Shown piece after piece: positions 52,801-64,000 of a stretch of DNA of 64,000 nucleotides. This stretch comes from Paragordius varius (lineage: Eukaryota; Nematomorpha): the NCBI GenBank assembly GCA_964247055.1, contig OZ176052.1, positions 13,516,001-13,580,000 on the forward strand, in the 5' to 3' direction. How positions within the stretch are numbered: the stretch's first letter is position 1; every line of letters starts with the position of its first letter. The notes beneath the pieces are model-generated. The model saw only the letters and a list, made by a program, of their open reading frames with translations. It did no database searches and was not told the origin of the DNA. The translations under genes were made by a program, and so were the position numbers.

Positions 52801-53994
52801 TATAAAATAAATTTTTTAAATATTTAAAAAATTCATAAAAATTACATTTATACTCCGATCTCGAAAATATTTGGGGTGATGATGGAACTACCATAGGGCT
52901 ACCCAAAAAAAATTATGGTGACATCACCTGATCAAATTTGGATTTTAGGTAGCTATTTATATTTTTAAAATCGTATAAAATAAATTTTTTAAATATTTAA
53001 AAAATTCAAAAAAATTACATTTAAAGTCCGATCTCAAAAATATTTGGGGTTATGATGGAACTACCATAGGGCTACCCAAAAAAAATTATGGCGACATCAC
53101 CTGATCAAATTTGGATTTTAGGTAGCCATTTTTATTTTTAAAATCGTATAAAATAAATTTTTTAAATATTTAAAAAATTCAAAAAAATTACATTTATACT
53201 CCGATCTCGACAAATTTGGGGTGATGATGGAACTACCATAGGGCTACCCAAAAAAAATATGGTGACATCACCTGATCAAATTTGGATTTTAGGTAGCCAT
53301 TTTTATTTTTAAAATCGTATAAAATAAATTTTTTAAATATTTAAAAAATTCATAAAAATTACATTAATACTCCGATCTCGAAAATATTTGGGGTGATGAT
53401 GGAACTACCATAGGGCTACCTAAAAAAAATTATGGTGACATCACCTGATCAAATTTGGATTTTAGGTAGCCATTTTTATTTTTAAAATCGTATAAAATAA
53501 ATTTTTTAAATATTTAAAAAATTCAAAAAAATTACATTTATACTCCGATCTCGACAATATTTGGGGTGATGATGGAACTACCATAGAGCTACGCAAAAAA
53601 AATTATGGCGACATCACCTGATCAAATTTGGATTTTAGGTAGCCATTTTTATTTTTAAAATCGTATAAAATAAATTTTTTAAATATTTAAAAAATTCATA
53701 AAAATTACATTTATACTCCGATCTCGAAAATATTTGGGGTGATGATGGAACTACCATAGGGCTACCCAAAAAAAATTATGGTGACATGACCTGATCAAAT
53801 TTGGATTTTAGGTAGCCATTTTTATTTTTAAAATCGTATAAAATAAATTTTTTAAATATTTAAAAAATTCATAAAAATTACATTTATACTCCGATCTCGA
53901 AAATATTTGGGGTGATGATGGAACTACCATAGGGCTACCCAAAAAAAATTATGGTGACATCACCTGATCAAATTTGGATTTGTAGCCATTTTTA
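49845..53994. repeat. Mosaic relative of the 21- and 11-monomer HORs
   Basis: 49.85-51.17 kb follows the latter part of copy B with one extra D monomer (about 50.6 kb). 51.17-52.9 kb then follows copy B from AGAGCTACGC through the GGATTTGCCATT junction (51741) and ACCTTAGGGC (52371), now at offset 4657 from copy B. At about 53.0-53.6 kb the order switches to marks of the 11-monomer HOR (D, then C with CTCGACAAATTTGG at 53210, then ACATTAATACTCC). It returns to AGAGCTACGC (53585) and CATGACCTGATC. Thus two HOR families are spliced in one block. Confidence 0.82.
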
Positions 53995-55194
53995 TTTTTA
54001 AAATCGTATAAAATAAATTTTTTAAATATTTAAAAAATTCATAAAAATTATATTTATACTCCGATCTCGAAAATATTTGGGGTGATGATGGAACTACCAT
54101 AGGGCTACCCAAAAAAAATTATGGTGACATCACCTGATCAAATTTGGATTTTAGGTAGCCATTTTTATTTTTAAAATCGTATAAAATAAATTTTTTAAAT
54201 ATTTAAAAACTTCATAAAAATTACATTTATAGTCCGATCCCCAAAATATTTGGGGTGATGATGGAACTACCATAGGGCTACCCAAAAAAAATTATGGCGA
54301 CATCACCTGATCAAATTTGGATTTTAGGTAGCCATTTTTATTTTTAAAATCGTATAAAATAAATTTTTAAATATTTAAAAAATTCATAAAAATTACATTT
54401 ATACTCCGATCTCGACAATATTTGGGGTGATGATGGAACTACCATAGGGCTACCCAAAAAAAAATTATGGTGACATCACCTGATCAAATTTGAATTTTAG
54501 GTAGCGCTTTTTATTTTTAAAATCGTATAAAATAAATTTTTTAAATATTTAAAAAATTCATAAAAATTACATTTATACTCCGATCTCGAAAATATTTGGG
54601 GTGATGATGGAACTACCATAGGGCTACCCAAAAAAAATTATGGTGACATCACCTGATCAAATTTGGATTTTAGGTAGCCATTTTTATTTTTAAAATCGTA
54701 TAAAATAAATTTTTTAAATATTAAAAAAATTCATAAAAATTACATTTATAGTCCGATCCCCAAAGTATTTGGGGTGATGATGGAACTACCATAGGGCTAC
54801 CCAAAAAAAATTATGGTGACATCACCTGATCAAATTTGGATTTTAGGTAGCCATTTTTATTTTTAAAATCGTATAAAATAAATTTTTTAAATATTTAAAA
54901 AATTCATAAAAATTACATTTATACTCCGATCTCGAAAATATTTGGGGTGATGATGGAACTACCATAGGGCTACCCAAAAAAAATATGGTGAGATCACCTG
55001 ATCAAATTTGGATTTTAGGTAGCCATTTTTATTTTTAAAATCGTATAAAATAAATTTTTTAAATATTTAAAAAATTCATAAAAATTACATTTATACTCCG
55101 ATCTCGAAAATATTTGGGGTGATGATGGAACTACCATAGGGCTACCCAAAAAAAATTATGGTGACATCACCTGATCAAATTTGGATTTTAGGTA
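53995..55194. repeat. Entry to the right-hand HOR domain
   Basis: The order is A with AAATTATATTTATACTCC, B with AAACTTCATAAA, C core with CTCGACAATA but A-type TTCATAAAAATTA, A starting GTAGCGCTTTTTATTTTT (54504), B with ATTAAAAAAATTC and AAAGTATTTGGGG, A, A. From the B monomer onward this is the B-C-A-B-A-A series of the HOR copies that follow, but without the leading A' monomer. Confidence 0.8.
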
Positions 55195-56401
55195 GCCATT
55201 TTTATTTTTAAAATCGTATAAAATAAATTTTTTAAATATTTAAAAAATTCATAAAAATTACATTTATAGTCCGATCTCGAAAATATTTGGGGTGATGATG
55301 GAACTACCATAGGGCTACCCAAAAAAATTATAGTGACATCACCTGATCAAATTTGGATTTTAGGTAGCCATTTTTATTTTTAAAATCGTATAAAATAATT
55401 TTTTAAATATTTAAAAAATTCATAAAAATTACATTCATAGTCCGATCCCCAAAGTATTTGGGGTGATGATGGAACTACCATAGGGCTACCCAAAAAAATT
55501 ATAGTGACATCACCTGATCAAATTTGGATTTTAGGTAGCCATTTTTATTTTTAAAATCGTATAAAATAAATTTTTTAAATATTTAAAAAATTCATAAAAA
55601 TTACATTTATACTCCGATCTCGACAATATTTGGGGTGATGATAGAACTACCATAGGGCTACCCAAAAAAAAATTATGGTGACATCACCTGATCAAATTTG
55701 AATTTTAGGTAGCGCTTTTTATTTTTAAAATCGTATAAAATAAATTTTTTAAATATTTAAAAAATTCATAAAAATTACATTTATACTCCGATCTCGAAAA
55801 TATTTGGGGTGATGATGGAACTACCATAGGGCTACCCAAAAAAAATTATGGTGACATCACCTGATCAAATTTGGATTTTAGGTAGCCATTTTTATTTTTA
55901 AAATCGTATAAAATAAATTTTTTAAATATTAAAAAAATTCATAAAAATTACATTTATAGTCCGATCCCCAAAGTATTTGGGGTGATGATGGAACTACCAT
56001 AGGGCTACCCAAAAAAATTATGGTGACATCACCTGATCAAATTTGGATTTTAGGTAGCCATTTTTATTTTTAAAATCGTATAAAATAAATTTTTTAAATA
56101 TTTAAAAAATTCATAAAAATTACATTTATACTCCGATCTCGAAAATATTTGGGGTGATGATGGAACTACCATAGGGCTACCCAAAAAAATTATAGTGACA
56201 TCACCTGATCAAATTTGGATTTTAGGTAGCCATTTTTATTTTTAAAATCGTATAAAATAAATTTTTTAAATATTTAAAAAATTCATAAAAATTACATTTA
56301 TACTCCGATCTCGAAAATATTTGGGGTGATGATGGAACTACCATAGGGCTACCCAAAAAAAATTATGGTGACATCACCTGATCAAATTTGGATTTTAGGT
56401 A
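55195..56401. repeat. Right-hand HOR copy of 7 monomers (1207 bp): A' B C A B A A
   Basis: The leading A' monomer joins a B-type left side (TATAGTCCGATC) to an A-type core (TCGAAAATA). B, C core (about 55610), A beginning GTAGCGCTTTT (55712), B with ATTAAAAAAATTC, A with TTATAGTGAC and A with TTATGGTGAC follow. The next A' at 56402 starts another copy. Confidence 0.87.
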
Positions 56402-57262
56402 GCCATTTTTATTTTTAAAATCGTATAAAATAAATTTTTTAAATATTTAAAAAATTCATAAAAATTACATTTATAGTCCGATCTCGAAAATATTTGGGGT
56501 GATGATGGAACTACCATAGGGCTACCCAAAAAAATTATAGTGACATCACCTGATCAAATTTGGATTTTAGGTAGCCATTTTTATTTTTAAAATCGTATAA
56601 AATAAATTTTTTAAATATTTAAAAAATTCATAAAAATTACATTTATACTCCGATCTCGAAAATATTTGGGGTGATGATGGAACTACCATAGGGCTACCCA
56701 AAAAAAATTATGGTGACATCACCTGATCAAATTTGGATTTTAGGTAGCCATTTTTATTTTTAAAATCGTATAAAATAAATTTTTTAAATATTAAAAAAAT
56801 TCATAAAAATTACATTTATAGTCCGATCCCCAAAGTATTGGGGTGATGATGGAACTACCATAGGGCTACCCAAAAAAATTATGGTGACATCACCTGATCA
56901 AATTTGGATTTTAGGTAGCCATTTTTATTTTTAAAATCGTATAAAATAAATTTTTTAAATATTTAAAAAATTCATAAAAATTACATTTATACTCCGATCT
57001 CGAAAATATTTGGGGTGATGATGGAACTACCATAGGGCTACCCAAAAAAATTATAGTGACATCACCTGATCAAATTTGGATTTTAGGTAGCCATTTTTAT
57101 TTTTAAAATCGTATAAAATAAATTTTTTAAATATTTAAAAAATTCATAAAAATTACATTTATACTCCGATCTCGAAAATATTTGGGGTGATGATGGAACT
57201 ACCATAGGGCTACCCAAAAAAAATTATGGTGACATCACCTGATCAAATTTGGATTTTAGGTA
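56402..57262. repeat. Right-hand HOR copy of 5 monomers (861 bp): A' A B A A
   Basis: The order is the same as the neighbouring copies but with the internal B-C part absent. The B monomer has ATTAAAAAAATTC and a shortened CCCCAAAGTATTGGGG. The A with TTATAGTGAC and A with TTATGGTGAC close the unit. Confidence 0.87.
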
Positions 57263-58811
57263 GCCATTTTTATTTTTAAAATCGTATAAAATAAATTTTT
57301 TAAATATTTAAAAAATTCATAAAAATTACATTTATAGTCCGATCTCGAAAATATTTGGGGTGATGATGGAACTACCATAGGGCTACCCAAAAAAATTATA
57401 GTGACATCACCTGATCAAATTTGGATTTTAGGTAGCCATTTTTATTTTTAAAATCGTATAAAATAAATTTTTTAAATATTTAAAAAATTCATAAAAATTA
57501 CATTTATAGTCCGATCCCCAAAGTATTTGGGGTGATGATGGAACTACCATAGGGCTACCCAACAAAATTATAGTGACATCACCTGATCAAATTTGGATTT
57601 TAGGTAGCCATTTTTATTTTTAAAATCGTATAAAATAAATTTTTTAAATATTTAAAAAATTCATAAAAATTACATTTATAGTCCGATCCCCAAAGTATTT
57701 GGGGTGATGATGGAACTACCATAGGGCTACCCAAAAAAAATTATGGTGACATCACCTGATCAAATTTGGATTTTAGGTAGCCATTTTTATTTTTAAAATC
57801 GTATAAAATAATATTTTTAAATATTAAAAAAATTCATAAAAATTACATTTATAGTCCGATCCCCAAAGTATTTGGGGTGATGATGGAACTACCATAGGGC
57901 TACCCAAAAAAATTATGGCGACATCACCTGATCAAATTTGGATTTTAGGTAGCCATTTTTAGTTTTAAAATCGTATAAAATAAATTTTTAAATATTTAAA
58001 AAATTCATAAAAATTACATTTATACTCCGATCTCGACAATATTTGGGGTGATGATGGAACTACCATAGGGCTACCCAAAAAAAAATTATGGTGACATCAC
58101 CTGATCAAATTTGAATTTTAGGTAGCGCTTTTTATTTTTAAAATCGTATAAAATAAATTTTTTAAATATTTAAAAAATTCATAAAAATTACATTTATACT
58201 CCGATCTCGAAAATATTTGGGGTGATGATGGAACTACTATAGGGCTACCCAAAAAAAATTATGGTGACATCACCTGATCAAATTTGGATTTTAGGTAGCC
58301 ATTTTTATTTTTAAAATCGTATAAAATAAATTTTTTAAATATTAAAAAAATTCATAAAAATTACATTTATAGTCCGATCCCCAAAGTATTTGGGGTGATG
58401 ATGGAACTACCATAGGGCTACCCAAAAAAATTATGGTGACATCACCTGATCAAATTTGTTTAGGTAGCCATTTTTATTTTTAAAATCGTATAAAATAAAT
58501 TTTTTAAATATTTAAAAAATTCATAAAAATTACATTTATACTCCGATCTCGAAAATATTTGGGGTGATGATGGAACTACCATAGGGCTACCCAAAAAAAT
58601 TATAGTGACATCACCTGATCAAATTTGGATTTTAGGTAGCCATTTTTATTTTTAAAATCGTATAAAATAAATTTTTTAAATATTTAAAAAATTCATAAAA
58701 ATTACATTTATACTCCGATCTCGAAAATATTTGGGGTGATGATGGAACTACCATAGGGCTACCCAAAAAAAATTATGGTGACATCACCTGATCAAATTTG
58801 GATTTTAGGTA
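57263..58811. repeat. Right-hand HOR copy of 9 monomers (1549 bp): A' B B B C A B A A
   Basis: Compared with the 7-monomer copy, the single B is replaced by three; the third carries AAAATAATATTTTTAAATA (57811) in the palindrome region. The C monomer ends in TTTGAATTTTAGGTAGCGC (58125 for GCGCT). A later junction is shortened to AAATTTGTTTAGG (about 58454). The next copy repeats these marks at +1549. Confidence 0.9.
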
Positions 58812-60535
58812 GCCATTTTTATTTTTAAAATCGTATAAAATAAATTTTTTAAATATTTAAAAAATTCATAAAAATTACATTTATAGTCCGATCTCGAAAA
58901 TATTTGGGGTGATGATGGAACTACCATAGGGCTACCCAAAAAAATTATAGTGACATCACCTGATCAAATTTGGATTTTAGGTAGCCATTTTTATTTTTAA
59001 AATCGTATAAAATAAATTTTTTAAATATTTAAAAAATTCATAAAAATTACATTTATAGTCCGATCCCCAAAGTATTTGGGGTGATGATGGAACTACCATA
59101 GGGCTACCCAAAAAAATTATAGTGACATCACCTGATCAAATTTGGATTTTAGGTAGCCATTTTTATTTTTAAAATCGTATAAAATAAATTTTTTAAATAT
59201 TTAAAAAATTCATAAAAATTACATTTATAGTCCGATCCCCAAAGTATTTGGGGTGATGATGGAACTACCATAGGGCTACCCAAAAAAAATTATGGTGACA
59301 TCACCTGATCAAATTTGGATTTTAGGTAGCCATTTTTATTTTTAAAATCGTATAAAATAATATTTTTAAATATTAAAAAAATTCATAAAAATTACATTTA
59401 TAGTCCGATCCCCAAAGTATTTGGGGTGATGATGGAACTACCATAGGGCTACCCAAAAAAATTATGGCGACATCACCTGATCAAATTTGGATTTTAGGTA
59501 GCCATTTTTATTTTTAAAATCGTATAAAATAAATTTTTAAATATTTAAAAAATTCATAAAAATTACATTTATACTCCGATCTCGACAATATTTGGGGAGA
59601 TGATGGAACTACCATAGGGCTACCCAAAAAAAAATTATGGTGACATCACCTGATCAAATTTGAATTTTAGGTAGCGCTTTTTATTTTTAAAATCGTATAA
59701 AATAAATTTTTTAAATATTTAAAAAATTCATAAAAATTACATTTATACTCCGATCTCGAAAATATTTGGGGTGATGATGGAACTACCATAGGGCTACCCA
59801 AAAAAAATTATGGTGACATCACCTGATCAAATTTGGATTTTAGGTAGCCATTTTTATTTTTAAAATCGTATATAATAAATTTTTTAAATATTAAAAAAAT
59901 TCATAAAAATTACATTTATAGTCCGATCCCCAAAGTATTTGGGGTGATGATGGAACTACCATAGGGCTACCCAAAAAAATTATGGTGACATCACCTGATC
60001 AAATTTGGATTTTAGGTAGCCATTTTTATTTTTAAAATCGTATAAAATAAATTTTTTAAATATTTAAAAAATTCATAAAAATTACATTTATACTCCGATC
60101 TCGAAAATATTTGGGGTGATGATGGAACTACCATAGGGCTACCCAAAAAAATTATAGTGACATCACCTGATCAAATTTGGATTTTAGGTAGCCATTTTTA
60201 TTTTTAAAATCGTATAAAATAAATTTTTTAAATATTTAAAAAATTCATAAAAATTACATTTATACTCCGATCTCGAAAATATTTGGGGTGATGATGGAAC
60301 TACCATAGGGCTACCCAAAAAAAATATGGTGACATCACCTGATCAAATTTGGATTTTAGGTAGCCATTTTTATTTTTAAAATCGTATAAAATAAATTTTT
60401 TAAATATTTAAAAAATTCATAAAAATTACATTTATACTCCGATCTCGAAAATATTTGGGGTGATGATGGAACTACCATAGGGCTACCCAAAAAAAATTAT
60501 GGTGACATCACCTGATCAAATTTGGATTTTAGGTA
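58812..60535. repeat. Right-hand HOR copy of 10 monomers (1724 bp): A' B B B C A B A A A
   Basis: The first eight monomers match the previous copy at offset 1549: AATATTTTT at about 59360 and GCGCT at 59674. One additional A monomer at the end, and an AAAAAAAATATGGTGAC variant (about 60316), make it 10 units long. Private changes include GGGGAGATGATGG near 59597 and CGTATATAATAAAT near 59868. Confidence 0.9.
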
Positions 60536-63500
60536 GCCATTTTTATTTTTAAAATCGTATAAAATAAATTTTTTAAATATTTAAAAATTCATAAAAATTA
60601 CATTTATAGTCCGATCTCGAAAATATTTGGGGTGATGATGGAACTACCATAGGGCTACCCAATAAAATTATAGTGACATCACCTGATCAAATTTGGATTT
60701 TAGGTAGCCATTTTTATTTTTAAAATCGTATAAAATAAATTTTTTAAATATTTAAAAAATTCATAAAAATTACATTTATAGTCCGATCCCCAAAGTATTT
60801 GGGGTGATGATGGAACTACCATAGGGCTACCCAAAAAAATTATAGTGACATCACCTGATCAAATTTGGATTTTAGGTAGCCATTTTTATTTTTAAAATCG
60901 TATAAAATAAATTTTTTAAATATTTAAAAAATTCATAAAAATTACATTTATAGTCCGATCCCCAAAGTATTTGGGGTGATGATGGAACTACCATAGGGCT
61001 ACCCAAAAAAAATTATGGTGACATCACCTGATCAAATTTGGATTTTAGGTAGCCATTTTTATTTTTAAAATCGTATAAAATAATATTTTTAAATATTAAA
61101 AAAATTCATAAAAATTACATTTATAGTCCGATCCCCAAAGTATTTGGGGTGATGATGGAACTACCATAGGGCTACCCAAAAAAATTATAGTGACATCACC
61201 TGATCAAATTTGGATTTTAGGTAGCCATTTTTATTTTTAAAATCGTATAAAATAAATTTTTTAAATATTTAAAAAATTCATAAAAATTACATTTATACTC
61301 CGATCTCGAAAATATTTGGGGTGATGATGGAACTACCATAGGGCTACCCAAAAAAAATATGGTGACATCACCTGATCAAATTTGGATTTTAGGTAGCCAT
61401 TTTTATTTTTAAAATCGTATAAAATAAATTTTTTAAATATTTAAAAAATTCATAAAAATTACATTTATACTCCGATCTCGAAAATATTTCGGGTGATGAT
61501 GGAACTACCATAGGGCTACCCAAAAAAAATTATGGTGACATCACCTGATCAAATTTGGATTTTAGGTAGCCATTTTTATTTTTAAAATCGTATAAAATAA
61601 ATTTTTTAAATATTTAAAAAATTCAAAAAAATTACATTTATACTCCGATCTCGAGAATATTGGGGTGATGATGGAACTACCATAGAGCTACGCAAAAAAA
61701 ATTATGGTGACATCACCTGATCAAATTTGGATTTGTGCCATTTTTATTTTTAAAATCGTATAAAATAAATTTTTTAAATATTTAAAAAATTCATAAAAAT
61801 TATATTTATACTCCCATCTCGAAAATATTTGGGGTGATGATGGAACTACCATAGGGCTACCCAAAAAAAATTATGGTGACATCACCTGATCAAATTTGGA
61901 TTTTAGGTAGCCATTTTTATTTTTAATATCGTATAAAATAAATTTTTTAAATATTTAAAAACTTCATAAAAATTACATTTATAGTCCGATCCCCAAAATA
62001 TTTGGGGTGATGATGGAACTACCATAGGGCTACCCAAAAAAAATTATGGCGACATCACCTGATCAAATTTGGATTTTAGGTAGCCATTTTTATTTTTAAA
62101 ATCGTATAAAATAAATTTTTAAATATTTAAAAAATTCATAAAAATTACATTTATACTCCGATCTCGACAATATTTGGGGTGATGATGGAACTACCATAGG
62201 GCTACCCAAAAAAAATTATGGTGACATCACCTGATCAAATTTGAATTTTAGGTAGCGCTTTTTATTTTTAAAATCGTATAAAATAAATTTTTTAAATATT
62301 TAAAAAATTCATAAAAATTACATTTATACTCCGATCTCGAAAATATTTGGGGTGATGATGGAACTACCATAGGGCTACCCAAAAAAAATTATGGTGACAT
62401 CACCTGATCAAATTTGGATTTTAGGTAGCCATTTTTATTTTTAAAATCGTATAAAATAAATTTTTTAAATATTTAAAAAATTCATAAAAATTACATTTAT
62501 AGTCCGATCCCCAAAGTATTTGGGGTGATGATGGAACTACCATAGGGCTACCCAAAAAAAATTATGGTGACATCACCTGATCAAATTTGGATTTTAGGTA
62601 GCCATTTTTATTTTTAAAATCGTATAAAATAATATTTTTAAATATTAAAAAAATTCATAAAAATTACATTTATAGTCCGATCCCCAAAGTATTTGGGGTG
62701 ATGATGGAACTACCATAGGGCTACCCAAAAAAATTATAGTGACATCACCTGATCAAATTTGGATTTTAGGTAGCCATTTTTATTTTTAAAATCGTATAAA
62801 ATAAATTTTTTAAATATTTAAAAAATTCATAAAAATTACATTTATACTCCGATCTCGAAAATATTTGGGGTGATGATGGAACTACCATAGGGCTACCCAA
62901 AAAAAATATGGTGACATCACCTGATCAAATTTGGATTTTAGGTAGCCATTTTTATTTTTAAAATCGTATATAATAAATTTTTTAAATATTAAAAAAATTC
63001 ATAAAAATTACATTTATAGTCCGATCCCCAAAGTATTTGGGGTGATGATGGAACTACCATAGGGCTACCCAAAAAAATTATGGTGACATCACCTGATCAA
63101 ATTTGGATTTTAGGTAGCCATTTTTATTTTTAAAATCGTATAAAATAAATTTTTTAAATATTTAAAAAATTCATAAAAATTACATTTATAGTCCGATCCC
63201 CAAAGTATTTGGGGTGATGATGGAACTACCATAGGGCTACCCAAAAAAAATTATGGTGACATCACCTGATCAAATTTGGATTTTAGGTAGCCATTTTTAT
63301 TTTTAAAATCGTATAAAATAATATTTTTAAATATTAAAAAAATTCATAAAAATTACATTTATAGTCCGATCCCCAAAGTATTTGGGGTGATGATGGAACT
63401 ACCATAGGGCTACCCAAAAAAAATATGGTGACATCACCTGATCAAATTTGGATTTTAGGTAGCCATTTTTATTTTTAAAATCGTATAAAATAAATTTTTT

Positions 63501-64000
63501 AAATATTTAAAAAATTCATAAAAATTACATTTATACTCCGATCCCCAAAGTATTTGGGGTGATGATGGAACTACCATAGGGCTACCCAAAAAAAATTATG
63601 GTGACATCACCTGATCAAATTTGGATTTTAGGTAGCCATTTTTATTTTTAAAATCGTATAAAATAATATTTTTAAATATTAAAAAAATTCATAAAAATTA
63701 CATTTATAGTCCGATCCCCAAAGTATTTGGGGTGATGATGGAACTACCATAGGGCTACCCAAAAAAATTATAGTGACATCACCTGATCAAATTTGGATTT
63801 TAGGTAGCCATTTTTATTTTTAAAATCGTATAAAATAAATTTTTTAAATATTTAAAAAATTCATAAAAATTACATTTATACTCCGATCTCGAAAATATTT
63901 GGGGTGATGATGGAACTACCATAGGGCTACCCAAAAAAAATATGGTGACATCACCTGATCAAATTTGGATTTTAGGTAGCCATTTTTATTTTTAAAATCG
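60536..64000. repeat. Right-hand domain, rearranged continuation to the window edge
   Basis: It opens A' B B B like the two copies before it, with AATATTTTT at about 61084, but then gives A, A and a C monomer with CTCGAGAATATTGGGG and AGAGCTACGC (about 61.65 kb). Next are A with CTCCCATCTCG, B, C, A from GTAGCGCTTTT (62255), B, and B with AATATTTTT. Four AATATTTTT B monomers (about 61084, 62632, 63322, 63667) show renewed spread of this variant. One monomer near 63535 has ACTCCGATCCCCAAAG, an A-left/B-right recombinant. No array end is reached. Confidence 0.82.

Larger units (their letters stand above)
1..64000. repeat. Satellite DNA array, 173-bp monomer, about 370 tandem copies
   Basis: The same unit recurs head to tail across the whole window, always in the same orientation. 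Successive GCC registers are usually 173 bp apart (for example 1531 and 1704, 14468 and 14641), with shorter variants of 140, 164, 166, 168 and 172 bp. Counting bases in the consensus gives about 26% GC, with an A/T-rich left half and a G/C-containing right half. No unrelated sequence interrupts the array and neither end is reached. The unit length and HOR organisation are those of eukaryotic centromeric or pericentromeric satellites; the family itself is not one I recognise. The most constant part is TCACCTGATCAAATTTGG and the GGTAGCC that follows. Variation concentrates about 55-92 and 112-142 bp into the unit. TGATCA occurs about once per monomer, so BclI digestion should give a 173-bp ladder. 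Confidence 0.99.

Noticed and set aside
1-64000. CRISPR-like array of direct repeats
   Set aside because: The repeats abut directly with no unique spacers, the unit is 173 bp, and no cas-like gene is present.
1-64000. TATAAAAT and AATAAA motifs in every monomer as promoter or polyadenylation signals
   Set aside because: They are expected in 74% A+T sequence, have no associated gene, and repeat only because the monomer repeats.
1-64000. Origin from tandem repeats in the noncoding part of an LTR retrotransposon
   Set aside because: The look of the unit (AT-rich block, then TCCGATCTCGAAAATATTTG) vaguely recalls such regions in plants, but no element ends, primer site or coding remnant occur anywhere in the window, so it cannot be supported here.
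1-64000. CENP-B box, telomere repeats, rDNA, tRNA or other RNA genes
   Set aside because: None of their diagnostic motifs was found on either strand; every stretch reads as satellite monomer.

Overview
The whole 64 kb window is one uninterrupted satellite DNA array. About 370 head-to-tail copies of an AT-rich monomer (about 26% GC) fill it from the first base to the last, all in the same orientation. The usual monomer length is 173 bp; I register monomers on the GCC of GGTAGCC, and 1531-1703 is a textbook copy. Both window edges lie inside the array, so neither flank is visible. I see no gene, RNA gene, transposon insertion, inversion or unrelated spacer. A 173-bp AT-rich satellite with multi-monomer higher-order repeats (HORs) is typical of eukaryotic centromeric or pericentromeric heterochromatin. 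I do not recognise the family or species; a plant or an insect are both possible.

The monomers fall into recurring subtypes, defined mainly by the segment about 75-92 bp into the unit. A has CTCCGATCTCGAAAATA. B has GTCCGATCCCCAAAATA or its AAAGTA form. C has TTCAAAAAAATTA linked to CTCGACAATA. D has TTAAAGTCCGATCTCAAAAA plus GGGTTATGATGG. E has TATTCCGATCCCC plus GGATCTACC. F has GATGTGATGATGG plus CCATGGGGCTGCCC. Their distribution is regional: F only in 1-9 kb, B from about 9.5 kb onward, D and E mainly 35-53 kb, and a GTAGCGCTTTT variant only 54-62 kb.

Layout: 1-8.25 kb is a 17-monomer HOR (2922 bp) in two nearly identical copies plus a diverged third. 8.25-17.4 kb is a mixed A/B/C region holding a 3-monomer duplication (14468-15473). 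17.4-19.9 kb is an 8-monomer duplication. 19.9-27.8 kb is a patchwork of reused 3- to 5-monomer cassettes. 27.8-29.9 kb is a 6-monomer HOR x2. 31.3-35 kb holds 4- and 9-monomer duplications. 38.3-42.1 kb is an 11-monomer HOR x2 (1894 bp). 42.6-49.8 kb is a 21-monomer HOR x2 (3618 bp), followed by a mosaic relative to about 54 kb. 55.2-60.5 kb is a run of related HOR copies of 7, 5, 9 and 10 monomers. The array is thus a set of local HOR families of different sizes, each apparently amplified recently, rather than one dominant HOR.

Within each typical monomer there is a perfect 24-bp AT palindrome and two interleaved 7-bp inverted repeats. B monomers add a third hairpin. These are the best candidates for function if the array has one, for example unusual DNA structure or protein binding at a centromere. 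That is inference. All comparisons were made by eye, so identity levels and copy boundaries are approximate.
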